64,000 nt of DNA from Peronospora farinosa (taxonomy: Eukaryota; Oomycota; Peronosporomycetes; Peronosporales; Peronosporaceae): contig CANTFK010000987.1 in assembly GCA_947646735.1 (NCBI GenBank), positions 248,001-312,000 on the forward strand, in the 5' to 3' direction. Made by a program: the position numbers and the translations under genes. Below the pieces are notes generated by a model. The model searched no databases. It was not told the DNA's origin and was given only the letters and a program-made list of their open reading frames with translations. Shown here piece by piece: positions 11,029 through 20,492 of the stretch. How positions within the stretch are numbered: the stretch's first letter is position 1; every line of letters begins with the position of its first letter.

Positions 11029-11486
11029 TGTAGGGGGCACCTTCCGCTTAGATTCTTAGAGTATAATCTGCCTTCATCGACTACAGTGAAAGCAGTTGCC
11101 TCAGAACCTCACGTACACGAACGAGGCAGAAGAAGCTAAACGACTAAGTGACGCACTTAGTTGTAAGAGCAAAACAAATGTATTTAATTTAGTTAAACAA
11201 TTAAAAAAACTAATTTGTTCTAATTGTGTCTTAATTATATTAAACTACAACTATGTATATTGACAACTTACCCTCCATTCATTGCGGGCGTCCATCGGTA
11301 ATTGGTTAGCGCCATGGTTAATTTAAGCCTATATTAACCAGTTAGAGGGCATCTTCAACTTCAAGGAGATGCAGGGATTATACTATAGAAAAAGACATTA
11401 TTGTCAAATATTAGTAGCTATAATAAAAAAATTAATTGACCCTTCATAAAAGTGTTTATATTATGTAACGGACTCACCTCGTTACA
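11029..11486 (-). repeat. 5' LTR of Gypsy family I, copy 1
   Basis: 458 bp, the same length as the 5' LTR of copy 2 (49518-49975), and similar throughout by eye. On the minus strand it begins TGTAACGAGG with a short inverted repeat and ends near GGTGCCCCCTACA. The primer-binding region lies immediately left (10990-11028), with TGGTAACACTTCTTGG on the minus strand. Confidence 0.85.
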
Positions 11487-11759
11487 GAATAGGGTGTGTA
11501 CCCGTCGTTTCGAAGGATAGGTGCGTGATTCTAAAGTGATTGTAAAGTTATTGAAGGCGCCTAAGTACTTGATGGTAAAAAGCAAAGTGATTATATATAG
11601 GTCCTTAGTTCACAAAAGTTACTTTTAAGTCTATTCTTTTCGATCCTTCTAGAACCTTGTAGAAGCTTCAGCAATGACGTCATCTAATGACGTCACTTTA
11701 TACGGATATATTAATAATATACAGGTACATCTCGAGGCGTCGTCTTGACAACATTCCCA

Positions 11760-12640
11760 CTAGACTACGAGATCCGGGCGTGTGCCGACCATCAAGTACA
11801 TAAAGCATCCTACTGCGTTTCGATAGGAAACGTTCGACATTGATTCTTAATGCTTGCAACCTACTTCGCACATGGACTTAGTTGACTTGAGCCCTGGATC
11901 TTGCAGAGTTTTGACGCTTTTGCTATTTTTCATGCTGAACTTGCTCAGAATGTCTTTGGCGAGCTTGGTCTGTCAAATAGACACCTTTCCCGTCACCGTA
12001 TTTTGATCGATCTCCATCCCCAGAAAGTACTTGAACTGACTCATGTCGGTCATCTCAGATCGATCACTTAGCGCATGTTCCGTATCTTGGAGGATGTCGT
12101 TGCTGCTGCTGGCGAGAACCAATTCATCGACGTACAGCGCCATAAAAAATCATGTCTTGGCCATCTCGCTTGAAGTAGATGCAGTGGACTAACTCACACT
12201 TTTTGAACCTCATTGTAAGCGTGAACTCATCGATGGTCTTGTTCCACATGCGCAGTGACTGTTCCAATCCGTACAGTGAACGATTGAGCTTGCAGGGTGG
12301 CCATGATCAATAAAGCCATCCGGCTGCGCCATATAGATGTCTTCGTCTAAGTAGCTGTTCAAGAAGGCTTTTCTCACGTTTCTGGTGCACTGTGATCTTG
12401 TACATAGCAGCCAAACTGATCAGAATCCTGATTGACGTGAAATTGGCCACCGGCGCAAAGGTCTTCTCGTAGTCAATGCCGTGCTTCTGTGATAATTTCT
12501 TGGCCACAAGTCGCGCATTAAACCGCTCATCTCCCCGAATTGGTTTTAATTAATGACGAAACACCTATCTGTTGCCAAATGCTTGCTTTTTTTGGCAGTG
12601 GAAAGAGAACTTGTGTCTTGTTCTTGTGAGGCGATGCCAT
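11760..12640 (-). pseudogene. Copia reverse transcriptase remnant
   Basis: Minus-strand RT pieces. HGIDYEKTFAPVANFTSIRIL (12507-12400) is the Copia RT start signature. A worn SLYGLEQS stretch near 12270 and MALYVDELVLASS near 12145-12110 correspond to the catalytic YVDD box, here YVDE. KYFLGMEID follows near 12030. Several frameshifts separate these. RNase H is mostly missing before the left LTR. Confidence 0.75.
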
Positions 12641-12643
12641 CTC

Positions 12644-13630
12644 CTAGTCGCACGTCTCCTTCCACTTAGCTGCGTCGCTATATTCCATTGCCGACTGACG
12701 TAGTCGACATTTTTCCCACTGAGTCCACGACGTAGGCATTCTCATACCTTTCGCTTTCCTCTGCCACTGCAGACATCTCTTTGAGTGGCTGACGACCACT
12801 CTGCGACGCGTAGCTCTTGCTGCTCGGAGTTTCAGTAGCGTTTTCCAGTTACTGCGTCCGCGGGTGTCGCTTGCTGCCGGGTGCAAATCTTCTTCCCGCA
12901 CATCTTCATCTTCGTTTACGCTTATACTGGACGAAAAATCTTTATTCGTGGCATCTTCCTCTTCATTTTGAAAATTCACTAATACCCTTTTGGTGTGTAT
13001 TCAAGTCTCCCACCGTTGAAGACGTCTTTCATAAGCTGAGCGTCACGACTTATTAACAAGCGACCGCTGTCCAGATCTTCGAACTGATACGCTTTCTCAT
13101 GTTCCGAATACCCGAGAAAACGACACCGCACCGATTCCGACTCGAATTTGGACCGTTTTTCCTTCGGCCCATGCACGTACGGGTGACATCCAAGCACCTT
13201 ATGGTTCGACAACAATGTTTTCTTGCATTTACACACTTAGTAAGGAGATTTGTCTTGGCTGATGGCGGGTTTCGGACAACAATTGCAAAAAAAAGTGACC
13301 GTTATCACTGCTTCGCCCCAATACAATTTAGATAATCCGGCGTGCTCCAGCATGAAGCGAGCATAATCCATCAGCGTACGGTTCATCCGTTTTGACACTC
13401 CATTGAGCTGAGGCGTGTATGGGGTGGGGATTTGTGCTCAATGCCGCGATCCTTCCAAAACTTGGCCATCGCTCCAGAAGTGTACTCGCCATTATTGTCA
13501 TCTTGATGCGTGGACCAGTTGGTTTTCAGCCAGCGCAACAAAAATATGCAGACTTGGTCGCAACCTCGGACTTCATTCGCATCAAGTACACCACACAAAA
13601 GTTCGACTTGTCGCCAATAATTGAGACGAA
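12644..13630 (-). pseudogene. Copia integrase core and C-terminal part
   Basis: Minus strand. DDNNGEYTSGAMAKFWKDRGIEH (13545-13470) includes the second catalytic Asp region. CHPYVHGPKEKRSKFE..CRFLGYSEHEKAY (13200-13080) is the Copia integrase C-terminal motif. An acidic segment with SVNEDEDVREED (12940-12880) leads towards RT. The core is cut at 13632 by the TIR element and resumes at 15225. Confidence 0.75.
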
Positions 13631-14357
13631 ATTGTGGTGGAGTGGATTCTCAAAAGACGTGAGAGAACCACAAACACACACAGCGCTGGACTGCCGACTT
13701 ACGGAGGGGGTGCCCCGATACCGTGTCGTGATAACCTTGGGTCTCACCTTGTGTACCCGTCGGCTTGGCTGGTCTTGCTCCTCGTTAGAAGCAGAAGACT
13801 TATAGGCTTGGTAGAGACTTTGGGGCCCACGAGTGGATATACTTCACTCGGGCCCAGGGTTTCTTGGGCTCAATCGACTGGGTCGAGAGCAATGCGCCTG
13901 GTACTATGTACACCTTTCGGTGTCTAACGGTTTCTTGGTCTTTCGACCCCTGTTCTTGTTCCCCGTAGGGAAACCGCTTCCTATAACGGGTCTTGAATGG
14001 GTACGAACCCACAGGCCAAAATACTTCCTGGGGTTCGTTCGAGTTTGAATCTTACCACACGTCTGTCTTCAACGGGGGGGGGGGGGCAATATAAATCCCT
14101 TCCCCGGAACAGGTGGGTAGATCGAAACAAGCTCGCACTTGAGTCTTGACACTTACTTGACACCTCAGGCCAACTATCCTGAGGTTTAACTTGCGTTGCT
14201 TGAGCCGTCACCTCACCTGACGTCGGTGGGCCAAAGGGTATCCCGCCCGGAATAGGTGAGGTGACGGAGGAGAGCTTGGAGAGGGGCGCTTAGATCTGCC
14301 ACGTGTAATGCAAATTCGAGTGTGTTTATTTATCTTATACTTTGTATGCTTTTCTTG

Positions 14358-14375
14358 CCTAACCCTAACCCTTTG
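14358..14375 (+). repeat. Telomere-like CCCTAA pair
   Basis: CCTAACCCTAACCCT inside the TIR element. Only about two units are present, so this is an interstitial telomere-like sequence or chance, not a telomere. Confidence 0.4.
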
Positions 14376-14461
14376 ATCTGGATAGTGCCACGTGTCGACT
14401 CTTGGAGGAAGAACTGGCACCTTGGTACCTGTACTTTCTGTAATCTTCAAGGTCACGTGTA

Positions 14462-14860
14462 CCGTTTTTGCACCCTCGGGCGCTGGACCCTGGACTTTGT
14501 ACCCTGTACCCTGTACCCTGGGCCCTGGACCTTGTACCCTGTACCCTGGGACCTAGACTTTGTACCCTGGGTACCCTGGGCCCTGGACCTTGTACCCTGT
14601 ACCCTGGGCCCTGGAACCTGTACCCTGTACCCTGGGCCCTGGACTTTGTACCCGGTACCCTGGGCCCCGGTACCTTGAAACCTGTACCCTGGACCTTGTA
14701 CTTTGTACCCTGGTCCCTGGACCTTGTGGAGGACCTTGTAACCTGTACCCTGGGCCCTGGAACCTGTACCCCGGTACCCTGGACCCTGTACCTACCTGGT
14801 ACCCTGGGCCCTGGTACCATGGGCTTTTGTACCCTGTGCTCGTGGACCTTGGGGCCTGTA
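14462..14860 (+). repeat. Minisatellite of GTACCCTGGGCC-type units
   Basis: Dense tandem array built from variants of ACCCTGGGCCCTGG and ACCTTGTACCCTGT in changing order (units of ~14 and ~7 bp in higher-order combinations). It is followed by a sparser GTACCCCTGTCC-type zone to about 15200. The palindromic GGGCCC core is repeated many times. The array produces long open frames on both strands that I do not regard as genes. Confidence 0.85.
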
Positions 14861-15224
14861 CTAGCTCTGCACGTAGAAATACCTTGTACCTTCTTTGACT
14901 TTAGGACCCTGGACCACCTCGAGGCACTGGACCTTTCGGGGTCCTGATGTGCGCACGATAGGGTAACCTTGTATCTTTGATGACTTCAGGACCCTGGACC
15001 TTCGCTGCCCCTGTCCTCGGTAACTGGTACCTCTGTCCCCGCAACTGGTACCCCTGTCTCCGGTTAGTGGAAACCCTGTCCCCTGTAGCTGGTACCCCTT
15101 CCCTGGTGACTGGAACCCTGTCCCTGGTGACCCTCGGTTAAACCTTGGGACCTTGCGAGGCCTGGTCCCTTGTACCCTGGGGCCCCTGTACCCTGGTACC
15201 CGATTCTCCTGGCATTTCACCACA

Positions 15225-17010
15225 AAATATCAATTTTCTCCTAACGTCAAAGGCTTCATGGAACCTCACACGTCATTGTGGATCACTTCAAGAGATTCTT
15301 GGAATGGCTTGGCGAGGACTTAGCAAAGTTGACTCGCGTTTGCTTTCCCAGAGCGCATCCATCACACAGTCTCACTGATTCACGGACTCGATGTCGATGC
15401 CTGTCCCATAATTCTTCTTGACCGTGTCACTTAGACCTCCATAGTCTATGTGGCCAAGTCGAAGATGCCAGAGGTACGAAGTGTTGTCACTTTTCGATCC
15501 TTCGAACTTGGTGCATTGGCCTCGTCAGGCATCATCAGCGTCATGCACAGCTTGAAAATACCTTTTCCGTCGTGATCGCCAAGATTTCACTTCGAGACCT
15601 TTCGTATCCGCGAAGAATCCGTTAAACTCGAAAGCCACTGGCCCGACGTCCTTGGTAAATCTAACGACTAAATATAAGCTCCTCGATAACTTGAGAGTGC
15701 ACCACACGTTCGTGAGTGAACCCTTCTTGGCACCATGTGATGTCTTCATTGACATGGCAATGTCGTAGTTACCAGAGATTATACTCCACCATCGTCTGCG
15801 AGATGCACCGTCACCGGAGCTATCTTCTAGAAGTTCTTCACGTATTCTTTGGAATTGGTCATGTGCAGCATCGTACTCGAGTCTAACAGCCACACTTGAC
15901 TTGACTTGGCGACACCCGTGTCATCGCCGACCGAGAACAAATAATCGCCAGAATCGCCTACACTCTGCGCGATTGTCGCTCGCTGCGTTCTCTTTCGCTC
16001 CAAGTTTTCATGAATTATCACTGAACACTTGGCGATCCAATGTCAATGCCCACTGCAATAATGACAAGCACAAGCTTTAGGTGCCTGCATTCCCTTGCTC
16101 TTCATGTTGCCACTCGTTATGAACGCTTGACCTTGGCAGTGCGCAGCTCCGTCGATGCCACCATCTTGTTCCTTACGCTTAATGTATTCATGCAGCAGCC
16201 GAGACGTCACTAGCTTTCACGTCAGTATGTCGTAACGCTATTCCAGAGCCGTGATGAGGAACTGGTACGACTCACTCAAGCTTCCCAGAAGCGTGTTCAC
16301 CAAGTCGTCCTCGCTGACCGTAGCACCAACCGCGCCGAGCTGCTCCGCCAGGATCTTGACTTTGTTTATATGCTCCAGCATACCATCACCTTCCTCCATC
16401 ATCGTCGTGAAAAAGCGTCGACGAAGAAAGAGCTTGTTCGCGAGGCTCCTCTTGTAACGGGGATAGAAAGTACCGTCACTAGCTCACACGTGTGCTCGAG
16501 GAAGACCCAAGCCCAAGTAACAGGTTTAAGTAAGTCTAACTTTTATATTAATTTGTACTACATTCCAAGTTTTTTTGTGTCGTAATAGAACGACAGTGTT
16601 CTCGCCTTTCGGAAACCACACATTTTCAGGTTAGTTTGTCATTGGTCCATATTGGGTCTTTAGGCTCCAACAAACCAATTATAAATTGCCACACTGTGAT
16701 CACTATTCGGGCACAGCATCTGCCTACATATGTAATTGTTTATTTATGTTTATGCTATATATGCAATGTGACCCATCACGCCTCTTTTCAAAGTGTCCTT
16801 TTAGTCGTTACCATGCATTATGCGCTCCACTTGCCGACCGGACTTGCGGTAGCTGCGAGTCCTTCATCGCGAGAAATATGATCGCTAGCGCTTTGCTCGA
16901 ATTTCCTCTTGAAAATTGCCTGGTCTAACGCGTTGGCGCAGGTCTCCAGCTTGACCTCTTCATTGACGACGTCCCACAGATCGCTCTCTTCGAGCACCAT
17001 TTGCATCTTG
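15225..17010 (-). pseudogene. Copia gag, zinc knuckle, protease and pre-integrase remnant
   Basis: Minus strand, from right to left. The gag N-terminus (QMVLEESDLWDVVNEEVK) is near 17000-16930. A gag body with SEDDLVNTLLGSLSESYQ lies near 16330-16260. A zinc knuckle (CHYCSGH-stop-HWIAKC) lies near 16070-16030. Protease has WLLDSSTMLHMTN near 15900, with DSS replacing DSG. The GAG-pre-integrase zinc segment (LWHLRLGHIDYGGLSDT) is near 15470-15410. Gag is split by an isolated LTR at about 16453-16811. A stop inside the knuckle and several shifts make it non-functional. Confidence 0.75.
16453..16811 (+). repeat. Isolated LTR of type IV inside Copia gag
   Basis: Starts TGTAACGGGG and matches, in reverse orientation, the LTR at about 38461-38842. 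Shared blocks are TCATTGGTCCATATTGGG, CGCCTTTCGG, AAATTGCCAC and ACTATTCGGGCACAG. The right end is approximate. No internal retrotransposon sequence accompanies it, so it is a solo LTR. Confidence 0.7.
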
Positions 17011-17014
17011 AACT

Positions 17015-17474
17015 TGTAACGGGGCACCCTCTGACTATACTGATAACAGTGTAGTCTACTTTCACTGATGACAGTGAAAGCAGGTGCCTCAAAACCTCTC
17101 TTACATAAGAGACAGAGGAAGCTAATCAACTAAACAAGTGCTTAGTTGAGAAGGAAAAGAGAACTGAATCTAATATATTTAAACTATTTAATAAAACTAA
17201 ATCATTAATTACCTTGTCTTAACTATATTGAAGTATAATTGTGTATACTACCTTCGCGCTCTCCATTCATTGCGCGCGTCCATCGGTCATTGGTCAGCGC
17301 CTTGGTTGATATGATGGCCCATATTTACCAATTAGAGGGCATCTACAACTTCAAGGAGATGCGATGACAATATTATAACAAAATATATTCTTGTCAAATA
17401 TTATTAGTTATAATAATATTTTATTGACACTTCACATAAGTGTCAATATAATGTAACGGACTCACCCCGTTACA
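17015..17474 (-). repeat. Solo LTR of Gypsy family I in the Copia gag leader
   Basis: 460 bp with the ends TGTAACGGGGCACC...CCGTTACA. It is flanked by GAACT and GAGCT (probable 5-bp target duplication, one mismatch). It retains the uninterrupted TTAGTTATAATAAT sequence that serves as the empty site for the Helitron at 5604. It lies just upstream of the Copia gag start. Confidence 0.85.
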
Positions 17475-18470
17475 GAGCTTTCATGTTTAAGTTAATTCCG
17501 TCAGAATTTTCGATGCGCGTGTTGAAAGTGTTGTCCATGGCGAAGGCGTAGTTGTGGTTTTGGGTAGAGTCTGCGGGGCTTGGGCTCACACCATAAGATT
17601 ATTGAAGGCGTTTAAGTACTTGATGGTAAAATGCAAAGTGATCCTTCATTCGCAGGATTTTACCTCTTAAACTTATCCTTTTATATCCTTCTAGAACCTT
17701 GTAGAAGCTTCAGCAATGACGTCATTCCGTGACGTTATAACGATGGCGTTACAAATACGGATATTTTACCGGTATATGGGTACATCTCGAGGCGTCGTCT
17801 TGACAACAGATAGTACCTTGGCTCATAATTTTTCCTTATCTATCCGGCTGACTCGGGTAAAATAATAAGTATGATACAATACATATAGATCAATTTGCAT
17901 AAGTCCAACCTGACGACTATGCTCACTTTTGCCATTTTTTCATGTATTATTTGAGCACGAAGTCTATCAATCTAATGGATGTGCTTTAACAAATTCTTCG
18001 AAAAATGCTGTGTTTGATATAGCAATATGCAATGATAGGTATGAAGGTCAATGTGTACCCATCGTTTCGTGCATTAATCATATAAAAGGAACACTATATA
18101 CATATACTCGGACGCACTAAATTCTGTTATGGAGATCTGCTCACGTTATTATTAGTGCAAAATGCAAAATCAGCCATTATGCCAAATCAGCCAATCCGAA
18201 TTTCGAAAAAGGAGCACGACACAATATATTGAATTCCATTATAGATTTTTGGGACGGACACGAATATTGCATTATATAGACTAGGGCGTGTGCTCGTCGT
18301 TCCGACGGATAGGTGCGCGCGGACCAAATATATCGATTTGATTTTGTATAAAGGACCGTATGTCAAACAGCATTTTTAAGGCTGCTTTTAGCCTGTGTGC
18401 AGCTTTTTAGTGCTATTCGTCGAACGACGAAAAAGTACGCAAATTTTACATATTAGCCCATCATCATTGT

Positions 18471-19054
18471 AGCGGAGCTACACAGCTCTTTAGTCAGAGG
18501 AAGAGTTTTAGGATGAAAGCCTCTTACTTCTATAGAATTGGTTTAGAGTTGACGGCTTGAAGCCACTTACTTTTATAGAACTAAATAAACGACCAAGAAA
18601 TCACTCTGTTTTAAGGAACTAGGAGGGACTTCTAGTCTACAAGCGATATCTTAAGGTTCAGAGAACCAACGCACGAAGTGCACAAGAGAACAAGTGTTAT
18701 TGAGACTTGTGATCTTAAACTCAAAATGAAAACTGATTTTTTTTATGCATTAAGATTTTATGAATAGTCCTACTTTAAGTACCCTACACTAGATTAATTA
18801 CTATAATAGTAATTATAATATGCAGACTTTGCTATTGGATGACGTATCGTCTAAACATCTGTGTACGATGTACTTAGTACAGCGTTATCGATTTATCGAA
18901 TCCTAATCGATAGGATACGGTAATACCGAATACCGTATCTTAACGCTCATACTTAATACCTCTATAAAGAAAAGTATCAAGAATGCTATGCAATAAAGAA
19001 AAACTTCAACCGTAAACTTTCGGTATGAGGTTCTAACCGTCGAGTAACCCGTTA
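18471..19054 (-). repeat. Solo LTR of Gypsy family III
   Basis: Reverse-complement match to the LTR at 34246-34832. Shared blocks are AGTAGGACTATTCATAAAATC, ATCGATAACGCTGTACTAAG and CGAAAGTTTACGGTTGAAG. Ends are TGTAGCGGAGCTACA (left, + strand) and CCCGTTACA (right). Flanks ATCAT and ATTTT are a weak target-duplication candidate. Confidence 0.8.
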
Positions 19055-19324
19055 CAATTTTACCTTAGAATATCCGTTTGACTCACCTTAATTGATAAAT
19101 ATGAAAGCTAATGTGTAGGAAGGTCAAGGTGTACCTGTCGTTCCGCGGGTCATTGTGTACTCGTCGTTTCGACGGACATGGTGCGCGAAGTCTGCTTCTC
19201 CATATTCGTGCTCATCTTTTGACTTTTTATTATCCGGTTGACTGTGGTAAATTAATATGTATGATGCAATATATATGGGTAACTTAGCTTGTTGTAATTA
19301 AATTTAGTTCAACCTGATGACATC

Positions 19325-19418
19325 TATTAAAAACATGAGCTCAGTGCTTTATCAATACACTAAAAATTGCAAAAAAGCCATGTTTAGAGTATTGTTAAAG
19401 CACTGAACTCATGTTTTT
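19325..19418. repeat. Long fold-back hairpin
   Basis: Arms AAAAACATGAGCTCAGTGCTTTA and its near-perfect complement (TTAAAGCACTGAACTCATGTTTTTAT) are separated by about 35 bp, itself containing a shorter inverted repeat. It resembles a fold-back MITE within Helitron-derived DNA. No coding capacity. Confidence 0.65.
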
Positions 19419-19530
19419 ATTACGAATCTAAATGTGTGCCTTATCTAATATTCGGAATAATGCTGTGTTTTATGTAGCAATATGTAATGAGGGGTATAAA
19501 GATTGATATGTGCCCATCGTTTCGACCAAT

Positions 19531-19847
19531 TGCAGACCTCCCTCCAAAAGGTCATCCTCCGTTAAGTTATAACCTCCGGTAGGTAATCAAATTTTGTTTC
19601 CACCGAGCTCGTTCTATGGTCGCTAAGTTATAAGTTATAGTCAGACAGGGCAATATAACTCTATTAAATGAGTAATTTTCTTATACTTAAGACGAGAAAC
19701 CCACTTAAACCATATGTCAAGGGTAGTTTGGGTATAAGTGCGTTGCGAAAAGTCCAGCTAAAGGTCGCGGGAGGACTATAAGCGGCTTAAAAACTGGAAT
19801 ACATCAAGCACGGAGCAGATATCACGAAGGAGGTTGGTCTTTTCAAT
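19531..19847. other. Intergenic, worn repeat DNA
   Basis: No gene is seen. A CTCCGTTAAGTTATAA segment at about 19558 and a TAAGTTATAAGTTATAG segment at about 19635 are worn versions of the inverted repeat at 39116-39178, suggesting an old TIR element remnant. Confidence 0.4.
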
Positions 19848-20425
19848 TGTAACGGGCAAAAAGCTACACGGTTCGTTAAGTATCGAATACAAAACGGGCA
19901 GGCCTAAATGGGTACGAGGTACCTTAGGCCTGCCACTTGGGTGAGGCACCCACCCTCGTGAGTGTGATATCCATGGACGATTTCACATTAAACGAGGGTG
20001 ACGCCAGTTGGGACTGGGCGTCATGGTGACGCTTCAGAAAGACGTCATCAGCGAGCTTAAATATATTTAATTTCTCACGTAAGGATACGCTTCTAAGAGA
20101 CGCGTATCATATCTTTGCATAACTTACCAATCAGTAGTTAGATTAAAATTAGTGTAAACCTATTAAATATAAGTCAGCCTTAAATTTACTAATTACCGCT
20201 CACTGCGCACGCGAAGCTTGATAATCTTCTGTGACGTAAGTGAGGAACTTCTTAGTTGTTCATTGCGAGGACCGCTCTAAGCGGCCGGCAATAGTTTGGT
20301 TCGGTGCCTTAAGCGACCGACCAACGCTACCACCACCGCACGCGGAGGTAAGACGGCATAACCGCTTCCTCGCGCTGCTTAAAGGTGTGCCCGCGTAGTA
20401 CGTGTCAGCTTCTTTACGAAATACA
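19848..20425 (+). repeat. 5' LTR of Gypsy family II, copy A
   Basis: About 578 bp starting TGTAACGGGC and ending ATACA just before the primer-binding site CTTGGTAGCACTAGTAG (20426 on). It contains the GATATCCATGG..CACATT and AGGATACGCTTCTAAGAGACGCGTATC blocks shared with the LTRs at 27730, 39536 and 46396. Confidence 0.8.
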
Positions 20426-20492
20426 CTTGGTAGCACTAGTAGTCCTTCCCACGAACCGTCTATCTAAATGTGCGTGTAAATACGGATGTCCC

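Larger units (their letters stand above)
6727..11486 (-). mobile_element. Ty3/Gypsy family I element, copy 1, heavily decayed
   Basis: Minus-strand element. Its 5' LTR is at 11029-11486 and the end of its 3' LTR is at 6727-6797 (continued left of the Helitron at 5584-5603). The LTR starts on the minus strand with TGTAACG and ends in TACA. A C-rich stretch just right of 6797 is the complement of the polypurine tract. The interior holds gag, zinc knuckle, protease, part of integrase and a chromodomain on the minus strand, and an antisense ORF on the plus strand. RT and RNase H are absent between protease and integrase (junction near 9464). All frames carry stops and shifts. It is the same family as 49518-56607, in opposite orientation. 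Confidence 0.85.
13633..15224. mobile_element. Minisatellite-carrying TIR element, copy 1, in the Copia integrase
   Basis: An insertion of 1592 bp with ends TGTGGTG...CACCACA and a 4-bp target duplication AAAT on both sides. It separates the Copia integrase core (left) from the pre-integrase zinc region (right). About 480 bp at its left end match, in reverse orientation, the right part of the element at 21084-22117. Shared features are the TGCTGGACTGCCGACT sequence and a G/C run followed by GGCAATATAAATCCCTTCCCC-like DNA. The rest is mostly tandem repeat. It has no transposase; long frames on either strand are repeat translations. Confidence 0.7.
11543..17808 (-). mobile_element. Ty1/Copia element carrying three nested insertions
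   Basis: Minus-strand Copia element. LTRs are about 11543-11753 and 17592-17808, sharing ATTGAAGGCG, AAGTACTTGATGGTAAAA and CTCGAGGCGTCGTCTTGACA. Immediately outside are GATTG (left) and GATAG (right), a probable 5-bp target duplication with one change. The primer-binding site TGGTGTGAGCCCAAGCC abuts the right LTR and a purine-rich AGTGGGAA abuts the left LTR. The domain order gag - zinc knuckle - protease - integrase - RT is the Copia order. It is interrupted by a TIR element (13633-15224), an isolated LTR (about 16453-16811) and a family I solo LTR (17015-17474). Confidence 0.85.
11489..18280 (-). mobile_element. Second Helitron, split by the Copia insertion
   Basis: Two pieces, 11489-11542 and 17809-18280, together make one Helitron of about 0.5 kb when the Copia element is removed. 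The left piece has the 3' terminal hairpin pattern (CCGTCGTTTCGAAGG, worn) with a degenerate end (CTAT instead of CTAG). The right piece ends, on the minus strand, with the 5' terminus TCTATATAATGCAAT and a CGGACGG-like motif. Its interior (TATGATACAATACATAT, about 17870) also occurs in the Helitrons near 6200 and 19260. It has no coding capacity. Confidence 0.65.
18281..19530 (-). mobile_element. Helitron-derived sequence interrupted by a solo LTR
   Basis: A third Helitron 3' end starts at CTAG (18281-18284), directly abutting the 5' end of the previous Helitron. It has hairpin CGTCGTTCCGACGG and the AGGTGCGCG follow-on. Related motifs recur at about 19137 and 19157, and the TATGATGCAATATATATGGGTAAC block at about 19260. 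A family III solo LTR sits at 18471-19054. I could not find its TC...end, so the right limit is uncertain. Confidence 0.5.

Noticed and set aside
14358..14375. Chromosome end suggested by CCCTAACCCTAA
   Set aside because: Only two units, embedded in a transposon with unique DNA on both sides.
14365..15223. Long open frames on both strands over the GTACCCTGGGCC array
   Set aside because: They are translations of tandem repeats, open in several frames at once and without any start context or domain.
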